A DNA stretch of 64,000 nt from the NCBI RefSeq assembly GCF_932294415.1, contig NC_065538.1:78505834-78569833 (forward strand). The letters run 5' to 3'. Below the pieces are notes generated by a model that was not told the origin of the DNA, did no database searches, and saw only the letters and a program-made list of their open reading frames with translations. Shown one piece after another: positions 23,453 through 32,600 of the stretch (position 1 is its first letter; each line of letters begins with the position of its first letter). This stretch comes from Quercus robur. Taxonomy: Eukaryota; Streptophyta; Magnoliopsida; Fagales; Fagaceae. A program made the translations under genes and the position numbers.

Positions 23453-24529
23453 TCAACCATAGGAACCCTTCCTCATCCAAACGGAATGATTGTTTGGAAT
23501 GAGTGTCTCATGAGAAATGAGACGAGGGTTGGAAGAATGAGAACCGGAGATGCACATAGTCAAGGAGTTAAGAGCATTAAACATTTTCTTTAACAACATG
23601 CTATTTTCACTTAAAACCGGTTTACTCTTTTTAGCACAACTTCCAAAAAGTTCAAGTTTTTCTTTTCTTTTGATTCTTTTAAAAGCATGAAATTTAGAGC
23701 ATTGAGGTCTTACATGACCAAAGGCACCACAATGGTGACACACAATGTGTTTAGGTCTACTAGGCTTTTTGGGAAGAGATCTAGCAACAAAGGTTTGTTC
23801 TCTTTTTAACTTGGGGCATTGGGGTCTTATGTGACCAATCACACCACAATGGTGGCAAGTTGGAACAAACTTAGATCCATCCAAAACCTTAGGTTGAGAC
23901 CTAAACAGAGGCTTTGACTTAACAGCCTTTCTCTCCACCTTTTGATTTCTTTTATGTGGAGGAATGTACACCGATTTGTCCTTTACGGTAGAACACACAC
24001 TAGGCACAAAATCGGGTACCACAACATGATTGCAACACATATTTTCATCATTTTTAACAGTAGGTTCAGCAATCAAACACTTGGCATGCATCTTAAGAGA
24101 TTCATTTTCACATTTAAGATCATCAACAAGTTTGTTAGACAAAACAAGTTTAGCATCCAAGTCCATATTCAAACGTTCAAACTCTTTCAGCTTTTCAAGA
24201 GAAATTTCAGCAAGTTTTTTATATTTCTCAACCAATTTGTTGGATTCATTGAGCTTAGCAATCAAATCATCCTTTTCACAAAATAACTTGCTCAAATTCT
24301 TTTGAAACTTCTTAGCATTTTTCTTCAAGAGTTTGTCAACAACACCCATAGATTCAAATAACATGTCATCACACTTATGAGGATTAACACTCATAGAGGC
24401 ATTTTCACAAACATGTGGCATGTTACATTCATCACCAACCAAATCATGCAAAGAGTCATACAAAGCACAATCCATGGCAAATAAACACAAGGGGTCAAGG
24501 ATCACACTTAGGTATTTAAACCACAACAA
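23453..24529 (-). CDS. Gag-like protein with two CCHC zinc knuckles
   Basis: A 358-residue ORF, probably starting at the internal Met near residue 19 (MDCALYDS). Residues 60-150 are a Lys/Glu/Leu-rich coiled coil. Two CCHC zinc knuckles (C-x2-C-x4-H-x4-C) follow: CHHCGVIGHIRPQC at about 225-238 and CHHCGAFGHVRPQC at 264-277. In autonomous copia elements such knuckles end the gag region and bind genomic RNA. The ORF stops about where protease would begin and no pol follows. It lies directly behind the PBS, as the first ORF. The frame is uninterrupted, fitting the small LTR divergence. Confidence 0.82.
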   Translation of the reverse strand: MLWFKYLSVILDPLCLFAMDCALYDSLHDLVGDECNMPHVCENASMSVNPHKCDDMLFESMGVVDKLLKKNAKKFQKNLSKLFCEKDDLIAKLNESNKLVEKYKKLAEISLEKLKEFERLNMDLDAKLVLSNKLVDDLKCENESLKMHAKCLIAEPTVKNDENMCCNHVVVPDFVPSVCSTVKDKSVYIPPHKRNQKVERKAVKSKPLFRSQPKVLDGSKFVPTCHHCGVIGHIRPQCPKLKREQTFVARSLPKKPSRPKHIVCHHCGAFGHVRPQCSKFHAFKRIKRKEKLELFGSCAKKSKPVLSENSMLLKKMFNALNSLTMCISGSHSSNPRLISHETLIPNNHSVWMRKGSYG

Positions 24530-24532
24530 GTG

Positions 24533-24550
24533 TACCTACTCTGGTACCAA
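24533..24550 (-). promoter_or_regulatory. Primer-binding site, initiator tRNA-Met-like
   Basis: Minus strand TGGTACCAGAGTAGG, two bases inside the 5' LTR. It differs from the copia consensus TGGTATCAGAGC at two positions, so priming by initiator tRNA-Met is probable. Confidence 0.7.
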
Positions 24551-24551
24551 T

Positions 24552-25641
24552 TGAAAGTTCAAAAACGTGTATAAATACCCTTGAACGTTTAGACCCTCAA
24601 ATACAAAATAACCAATTCAAGCTTTATGACAAACAACTAGTGTGCGGAAAATGAACATAAGCTATAAACAGAATTGGAAATCAATCTAAGCCAATTATAA
24701 ATCACATCCACAGCAGAAAATAAAAGGCAAAGATAAAGGGAAGAGAGATGCAAACACAAGGACAACACACGATGTGTTATCGAAGAGGAAACCGAAGCCC
24801 TCGGCGTAAAACCTCTCCGCCGCCCTCCAAGCGGTTAATAATCCACTAGAAAATGTAGTTGGGATACAAGGACAGCAATAGACCCTCCAAGCCTAATCTA
24901 CCCAGTGTACCTAAGCCCTCCAAGCTTCTTGCTCCAACGAGGTTGCGCCGAACCTTTTTCTTTTCTAGCTTACCGGATTCCGCTACTAGACCGTAGCATC
25001 GGCCATCCTTGACATCCTCCAATACTTCCCAAAGCTCCAAAAACACTCAACACTCTAAATTGGTGTGGGTAGTGTTTGGATAGAAATCTCCTCTCAATAG
25101 GTATGACAATGAGAGAGGGAATGAGAAGAGACTACAAAGGTTTCTCTCTAAGAATGAGTAGCTCTCTCTAATTGGGTGGGTGTTTTGAAGAAACCTCTCT
25201 TAGGGTTTTTCTTTCTGAATAGCCACCCATATCTTGTGGAAATGAGGGGTATTTATACTGGTGTGAGAATGGAATACGAAGAGTCAGTTTTTCCAAAAAC
25301 AGGGCTGGCTGGTGACTTGACCTCGCGACTTGACTGAGTCGCGAGCTAACTTAATGGCCAGTCTGGATTTTTGTCGTGTAGTGCTCCAGGTGGCGTGACT
25401 GTTCAGCTCCCCTGCATGCTCTGCACGTGAGCAACTTTTGGCGGCTTGCAAGCCGCGAGCCACCCGCGAGTCCTAGCCGCGAGTCTCTGCTTCACTGCAA
25501 TGTCTTGAGCATTTCTTCATACTCTCTCACACACTACCCTTACATGATTCCCACCTAAATACAAGGTTTCTAAGTGCTATATTACAAGCAAATTTGTCAT
25601 GGAATAAAGCCAACACATGATTGATTAAATTCAACCTTACA
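24552..25641 (-). repeat. 5' LTR of the gag-only element
   Basis: 1090 bp, nearly identical to 19168-20270. The TATAAATA box is at 25250-25257 on the minus strand, giving a U3 of about 400 bp. The palindrome GCGGCTTGCAAGCCGC is at 25441-25456 in U3. Confidence 0.92.
25250..25257 (-). promoter_or_regulatory. LTR TATA box of the gag-only element
   Basis: TATAAATA on the minus strand, about 390 bp from the outer end of the 5' LTR. Predicted transcription starts near 25220 and runs left through the gag ORF. Confidence 0.6.
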
Positions 25642-26173
25642 ATAGTGATTGATGGAACATAAAGTGAAACACGAAACACAAAAAATGATAGTGAGTATTT
25701 GTATTTCCCATAATTCACATGTTATTCAGTTGTTAGGTTGTTTTATATATGTGACTTATACTCGGCTTAGTATAACTGTTACAAGAAGTACTTTCTTCGC
25801 TAAATGACGATATGCACTAGCCAATAGAATTATAGCAGGGCATGAGCTCTGCAAATGGTTGGGTCTACCATTCTACCCCTCACCGAACCATATTGGTGGG
25901 CAATAAAATGGACACTTACCTACTTCTATAGTTTTTTTGTTTATCTGATAGCTATATCAGATAGAGTTATAGCCCTCTTAATTGGTCCTGACTTTGAACA
26001 AGTTAAAGCTAATGTTTCCAATTCTTTAATGCGAGAATATGACCCGCACTAAAATCATACCCAACATAAACAAAGATTCATAAAGTATGCCTTGAAAAAT
26101 TGAAGCACCATCACTCAATTGCCAATAATATAAGAGAAAAAGGAAAAAGCAGTCAAAAGTCCAGCTACCGAAC
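25642..26173. other. CRK-E intron 1, 5' portion
   Basis: Between the LTR element and the exon 1 donor. Begins with the target duplication and a second copy of GTGATTGATGGAACATA. A 65-residue plus-strand ORF at 25855 has no recognisable domain and I do not call it. Confidence 0.4.
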
Positions 26174-27483
26174 CTGTATATGAAGGTGGGTGAATTGGTG
26201 TAGGTGGGAGTGTCGCAATTTCCATCCGGTAAAAAGGGTACAATTCGTACCTAACACTGCAACTAGGAAAAATAACTCTTCCCCCTTGCTTTCCACTACA
26301 ACACCATGGCAGAAGCTTTATAGCAGCTTGAAGACAAGTACTACAATCGTTTCTGGACAAGTCCGCTGTGCACTGTACAAGGTTGTACAGTGTTTGAAAA
26401 GCAGAGATATTCACTTCCTTGGTCCCATACTTTTTGGCACCAATAGGAGCATTAGATGCTTGTGCTGCAGTCTCGTTCATACTCTTTGCTAGTAACTTAT
26501 TAAACTTGTCCTGTTCAGTGATATTCTGCGTGTTCAATAGGGCGAACCTTGGTTTTTCGTCCACGGTAGAGAAGAAAGACCGGTTTGAGTAACGTAACAT
26601 GCACTCATCGTACCATATCACAGCGACTTTCTCTCTTGAACACTTTTTGGTTACCTCTTTCACTGCCGCAGCTACACATTCTTGACAGAGTTGAGGGGTT
26701 ACATCGCCGCGACAGAGGAAGAGGCCGTAGACGGGGTTGGGAGTGTTTTGGCCGCTGGTTGTGTTGTAGAATTCGAGGTTTTGTGTGGCGTTGGAGGAGA
26801 GTGAAGAGAGGAGGGAATTGAGATTGGATTGGTAGATGCTATTGGGGCTAAAAGTGGTGTTTGCACATACCTCTGTGAGGTGAACTGGGTCAGCAGCATG
26901 AGTAGTGGTATGGCTGAGGATTATATTGATGTAGTGAGAATTGACAAGATTTTTGATTAGGAAATGTTGTCATGGAGATGCATTTTTTTTGTTTTGTTTT
27001 TTTGTTCCACATGTCTTATAATAACTTGATACACGTGAGAAAAATGTTATAGATTTAAAAAAATTACAGAAAAAAGAAGGAAATATGTTATTGCAGTTTA
27101 GTCCACATATCAAATATCTGGAATTCTTGTTTGTTGTCCACAAGATGGAGCCGGAGATATTTTTTCTCTCTTAGTTATTGTCTTTGTAGTTTTCTGTTTT
27201 ACTTTGTGCCAGTGAAAGTATTTTCTAACTTAAAAACAAAATAGGGATCCGAGGGTAAGATATCAAGGGCGTAGAATATGCAAGCATTTTCGTGAGGATA
27301 AGGTTGGGACTTAGGCCATGATGCAAGTCAAACTTTTAATAATTTATATGTCCTTATTCCTTTCTAGAAGGGATTACCCAAAAAAAAAAAGTAAATTTCA
27401 TTAACATAATTGGGATTTGAACTATTACCCATTAGGTTCAAGATTTTATCAAACTGATTAATTTAGTTCTTAAAGTTAACTTA

Positions 27484-27627
27484 TAGCCTGTTTGAATAGA
27501 GGGGGAAAGGAGAGGAAGTGAAGGGGAGTAAAGTAGAGTTGTCTAAAAATAAGCTAATTTTGTACTAAATCTACTCTACTCTGCTCTACTCTACTCCCAA
27601 TCTTTCTCCCTCAATTCAAACGGACCA
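27484..27627. mobile_element. Tourist-like MITE, copy 1
   Basis: A 144-bp element with imperfect terminal inverted repeats (TAGCCTGTTTGAAT and TGGTCCGTTTGAAT) and a TTA duplication at 27481-27483 and 27628-27630. The interior is rich in CTACTCTACT/GAGGGGG motifs. A 3-bp TTA target and GGxCxGTTTG ends fit the PIF/Harbinger (Tourist) group. Confidence 0.75.
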
Positions 27628-28158
27628 TTAATCTTTAAAACAATTAAAAAAAATGACTAACTAGTTTAGCAATTTTTAGAGACTAAATTAAATTTAAGGA
27701 ACAAATGAGTCCATTTAGAAAACTCTTGAACCTAATTGGCAATAAACCAAACTATCAAAATATATCATTGGATTTTATTAAAAAAATCATATGGAACAGT
27801 GAAAAAGATTAAAGAATATATTCCGGTCAAAATTGTTGTGCTGCCCGAGTGGTAAAAGTCAATGATGGGTGGAGACTGGAGTGGAACTATGACCGAAGCA
27901 TTGGCCAAACTGATCTACTTTCCAGTGTAGTGAAGGCGCGGTCTATAGTAGCCTTTTTGTCGTAATTCTTTGTCCAGTATTGAAATTCCTTTCCTTGATA
28001 AAAATTAAAATTCGTAGTTCTCTTGTGGGGTCCAGAAGAGTGTGACCAATATGAAGGGACTTTATATTGGTTAACAACTTGCATATAAAAAAACTTGCAT
28101 ATAAGAATCCAAAGGCCAAAGCCCACTCATGTAACGTACTCACAGTATGAATCTCTTA

Positions 28159-28297
28159 TGGACCGTTTGAATTGAGAGAGAGGAAGGAAGAGAAGAGTAG
28201 AGTAGAGTAGATTTAGCACAAAATTAACTTATTTTTAATCAATTCTATTCTACTCCCCTTCACTCCCCTTCCTTCCTCCCTTTATTTAAACAAACCA
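28159..28297. mobile_element. Tourist-like MITE, copy 2
   Basis: A 139-bp relative of the copy at 27484. Ends are TGGACCGTTTGAATTGAG and, inverted, TGGTTTGTTTAAAT; TTA duplication at 28156-28158 and 28298-28300. The interior again carries GAGTAGAGTAGA and CTACTCCCC motifs. Confidence 0.75.
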
Positions 28298-29626
28298 TTA
28301 GTCTTAAGGTTCAGTCCAGAAGGGGTATTCTTCAAGAAGGAATAAGATTTTATTTTTTATTTTTTCTTCCACCTCATAATTTATTTATTTATTTATGTCA
28401 GTATATTAATTAATAGGTTAAATATATTGATTTTTATATATTAATTATAGATAGATGGTGCACAAAATATTTATAAAAAAATGAATTTATATAGTTATTT
28501 TCATAAAATTTATATAAAAATAACAATATGAAATTCTTCCTCATCGAAACAAAATCATTGAAAGGTAAAAAAAAAAATAATAAAAAAAAAAGAGGTAAAA
28601 CTCCAATAAAAATGATTAAAAATAATTGCAAGCTTAAATTAGCTGAAATAATTAAAAAAAAATTTTGAATTCACTAAAGTGATATGTTCATTTTATTATT
28701 ATATTAATCTGAACAATTTATATTTCTTAAATCCTTTTAGTGACATAATATAAGTGTGTGTGGAACCAACATCGCAGTAGTCTAAATTTGTTCTATGTAA
28801 TTATACTCAATATTAATAGTGTAAAAACATTTGTTTTTATGTACTAATTATTTGTAGTTGGTGCACTAATTAGTTATGAAAAATGAATTTTTTTATTATT
28901 TTTATTTGATTTATATAAGAAACAATTGATTTTGAAATATGACATTTTTATTTAAAATGAGTTGTTTTGGCAACAATTGAATAAGAGCAAGGCAAAAGAT
29001 AAAATCAAATTTACCAAATTTAATTACTTGCATGTAATCAAATTATAAAAGATAATTGAATGCTTAAATTAGTGAAAATAATTAAATATTTTTCAATTCA
29101 CTTAAACAATTGGTTTATATTCTTGATTATCCTCTTATCGTAAATAATTCAAGAATCCAACGTGTGATTCCCATATAGGACTTGACTGAAGAAAATAGCA
29201 ATCACAAATCATGATTTTTTTTATTTTTTATTTTTGAAATTTGGTAGGAAGGAATAGTACAACACAAAAACTGAAGAGAATGGTAGGTGCCAATAGGGCT
29301 AGTAGCATATTCCTGTGAGATCTATTTCTTTATTGAGGGAAACGGTACTGAGTATTTTTTGTTAAATCCAAATTCCGGACTGTCCAAACATCCTGCAGGC
29401 CCATCAATGAGATATGTCCAAGTCTCATGTTTATTTTGTCCAAAGGTCCCTTAGTTCATAACTCCCTTCTCAGAAAATCACCCCAAAAAATCACCTTTAT
29501 TTGCTCAATTAACTGAACCTTCCTTCCCAACACGTATCCTATTCCTAATTTATAGAAATTTTAGTCTGCAATATTAAGTTCACCATTATGCAAGACCTAA
29601 TGCCAATCTTATACAGTTGTACGCGT

Positions 29627-32600
29627 TCATTGTGGTACAATACTAGAAAAACTAAGCTCATTTACAGAGAATTCATCCATCTGAATGAATTTAGCCACAG
29701 AAAATGCAGGGTGTCTTGGTTTAGGAAGGGCTATTGATTCACTTCCTAGCAATGCTACCACAGTCGACATGTTGGGTCTATCTTGTGGATCTTCCTGCAC
29801 GCACAAAAGTCCGATATGTATGCACCTTACAATTTCTAATGTCGAACATGATTCCATCAAGAAGTTGTCCACAAACTCCAACACTTTATCTTCACACCAT
29901 AGTCTCCATGCCTATCAATTTAGATTTCGAATGGAGTTATATTTCACATATGCAGTCCATATTGCAATGTCTAATTCTAATTCAAGGAGAAAAAAGTTAA
30001 CATACATATGTAAGGAGTGTTTGGGCATGTTCTGTAAGGTAAAAGCCACTATTCTTTTTCCCACTAATAATCTCAAGTAAGATTACACCAAAGCTGAAGA
30101 CATCTGACTTCACAGAGAACACTCCTTCCATTGCATATTCTGGAGCCATATACCCACTATTTGTATACAAACATTACTATTATTATTATTATTAGTATTA
30201 AAACAAAAAAAGAAGAGAAAGATATTGGAAGAAGTGGCTTACTATGTTCCGACAATTCTTTTGGTGTTTGCTATATTTTGTTTTTCATAAAAGATCCTCG
30301 CCATTCCAAAATCTGATATTTTGGCAACCATGTCATGGTCCAACAACACATTGCTAGGCTTCAAGTCCCTATGAATGATTTTAAGGCGGGAGTCCTCATG
30401 AAGATATAGAAGTCCTCTAGCAATCCCGCTAATAATGTTATAGCAAGTCTTCCAATCAAGTAATGGGCTCCTTTTTGAATCTAAAATTTAATATTAATGT
30501 TAAGTAATGACATCATGTATAAGTGTGAATTGTATAAATTTACAAGCAATCCAAAATAATATCAAGCTTATGAAACAGAATGTAGGAAGAAACAAACCAA
30601 AAATAAAAATATCAAGGCTTTTGTTGGGCATGAACTCGTATACAAGCAGCTTTTCCTCTCCCTCTATGCCAAATCCCAATAGCCTCACAAGATTTCTGTG
30701 CTGAAGTTTAGCAATAAGTATGATCTCATTTTTGAATTCCTCTAAGCCTTGCAATGACTTTGATGAGAACCTTTTAACTGCTACTTCCTTCCCGTCAAGT
30801 AGCATACCCTGAATGAAATAACCTCCAAACAGACAAATTTAGGACCATGTTGTTAGTCGGTGTGGGACTATCATGGTAGGAAGGCAAACTAGGAGTTTGC
30901 AAAGGTTGCATAGGTCTAGACAAGGCAAAGATTTTGTAAGTTGCTAGCTATGTAGTAGTTCCTCTAATAGTGATTTTTGACAGGATTGATTTTTTCCTAG
31001 TAGTGCTTTTTCATTTGAAAGGTTTCACTTCAGTATTTTTATTATTTGTCAATATTGTGTGCATGATTAATTGTTTAAATTCATTATTCTTGCATTGTTA
31101 ATTACTTAGGTGTTTAAAGTATATTTTCAGTAAGGAAATGGTGAGATTAATATTGAGGATGTGTCCAACGCTTAGACTGGCTCTAGAATAGTTTACTTCG
31201 TATAATTTGTAAAATCACCACTTCAAAAGACTTTAAATTTTTCTATAAAAAAAATGTATATTTATATGCAGTAAATTTTCTATGTATGCTTATTTTGAGT
31301 TTAAAAAAAAAAAAAAAAATGCAAGAAATGAGTTTCGATTACCTATACCTTGTAAACTTTTCCAAATCCACCTTCGCCAATCTTGTTGTCATCTGAGAAT
31401 TTGTCTGTGGCGGCTTCAATTGTCACAAAATCAAATTGCAAGGATTCTACAGCTAAATCAGCTGATATTTCACTTGCAGCTAAACATCCAAAAATAAACA
31501 AACATAAGAGAGATAACATTACAGGGATCAATGTTTGCAGATATGATGAGGTGAGAGTTTTTAGATAATCAATATATTCTTTATCATTTTCAGACAAATT
31601 ATAACAAACATAATGAAAGGATTCCTTCACGTATAATGTTGAAAATGAGGAGATTGTGTTATGATCTTATGAACACAAAAGCACTTGCATGAGCATACCA
31701 TGATAATTAAGCAAACCATCAGATTGCTTGGGACTCTCTTCATTTATAGCATCAGACTTCTTTCTCGCTCTCCTCCGGAGGAAACAGTAGGCCAGAATGA
31801 CTAGCACCACAGAGGCAGCAATTGTAGCAACAATGGCGATAATAATTACTGGTGAGATTTTTCCTTTTCCTGCAAAAACAGTATCATGTTATATTGACAA
31901 CAGGTAATACCGTAATAGTCAGTTACAAGAAGTGCTGCCTAATAAAATAATTACGTCTGATCAGTATAGATGAGGTTGAAAGTACCATTGGAACATATTG
32001 GCTTGGCTGGTATACTTGAGTCTTAGATTAGTTACTCACTTTTTCTTTTTCTTTTTTATACAAGATAGAAAATTCTATTTTAGCATAATTTATATGTATA
32101 TGCGTATAAAGTTCCCTCCTAGAGACTTGAACTCTGGTTCTTACTCACCCACCCCACCCCATCCCACCTCACCCCAGCCACTCACTTCTAATTGTAATAT
32201 TTGTCGAAGTTAGTGAGCCTCACACACTACTCAACTAAAGAGACCCGCACTCACAAAGCACACAAAGTGAAAGAGAACGAAGAGGAAAGAGGTAGATAAC
32301 ACTTGATGTCTTTTATTTAAATTCTTTCATTGTTGCATACAAATTGATGAAGGAATGGCTTTATATAGCCTCCATGCACTCTCTTAACCTTCATTATTTA
32401 TTGCATAACATCAAAAATCTCCAAGATGTATTTACTTCATAAACTCCCCACATTCATAATTTTCCACATAACTTCAAGAAAGTCTTTCATATGCATTCAT
32501 TCAAATATTAATTAATATACAAAAAAATCATAATAAAAAATGAAAAAAAAAAAAATTAAACAAGTTTAACATCTAATGTCCCCCATTAAACTTGTTTTTC

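Larger units (their letters stand above)
19168..25641 (-). mobile_element. Gag-only, probably copia-related LTR retrotransposon, young insertion
   Basis: A complete 6474-bp element on the minus strand. LTRs are 19168-20270 (3', 1103 bp) and 24552-25641 (5', 1090 bp), both TG...CA, flanked by a perfect 5-bp duplication ATAGT (19163-19167 and 25642-25646). By eye the LTRs differ by about ten substitutions, all transitions, and one 13-bp indel. The PBS (TGGTACCAGAGT) adjoins the 5' LTR and a polypurine tract (AAAGGGGGAGAT) adjoins the 3' LTR. The only substantial ORF is a gag-like protein (23453-24529); I see no protease, integrase, RT or RNase H. It must be mobilised in trans if at all. It lies in intron 1 of CRK-E, in the same orientation as that gene. 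Confidence 0.92.
15643..26973 (-). pseudogene. CRK-E: truncated cysteine-rich receptor-like kinase
   Basis: Five exons on the minus strand: 26973-26174, 16963-16796, 16560-16436, 16216-16006 and 15880-15643. Exon 1 encodes two DUF26 domains (CRGDVTPQLCQEC and CTADLSRNDCSTC), open from residues HAADPVHL on, but the ATG at 26973 is in another frame, so the signal peptide needs a one-base shift. Exon 2 encodes a hydrophobic helix followed by RARKK; exons 3-5 encode the kinase N-lobe ([15 protein letters not shown]) and catalytic loop. That loop reads HRDLKASS, where the family has HRDLKxxN, so the metal-binding Asn is Ser; DFG is kept. Exon lengths match CRK-D (exon 4 211 nt, exon 5 238 nt). Exons 6 and 7 are missing, with a LINE in their place. 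Intron 1 is about 9.2 kb and holds the LTR element 19168-25641. A functional receptor is unlikely. Confidence 0.85.
26974..29626. other. Intergenic region between CRK-E and CRK-D
   Basis: Upstream of CRK-E and downstream of CRK-D, both minus strand. AT-rich; contains two related MITEs (listed separately). I see no other coding signal. Confidence 0.5.

Noticed and set aside
25855..26052. 65-residue plus-strand ORF with hydrophobic stretch
   Set aside because: Lies in CRK-E intron 1, antisense, no recognisable domain or leader; could be chance.
32090..32200. SINE on the minus strand
   Set aside because: Only a weak box B-like GTTCAAGTC is visible; no box A or tail in the right place.
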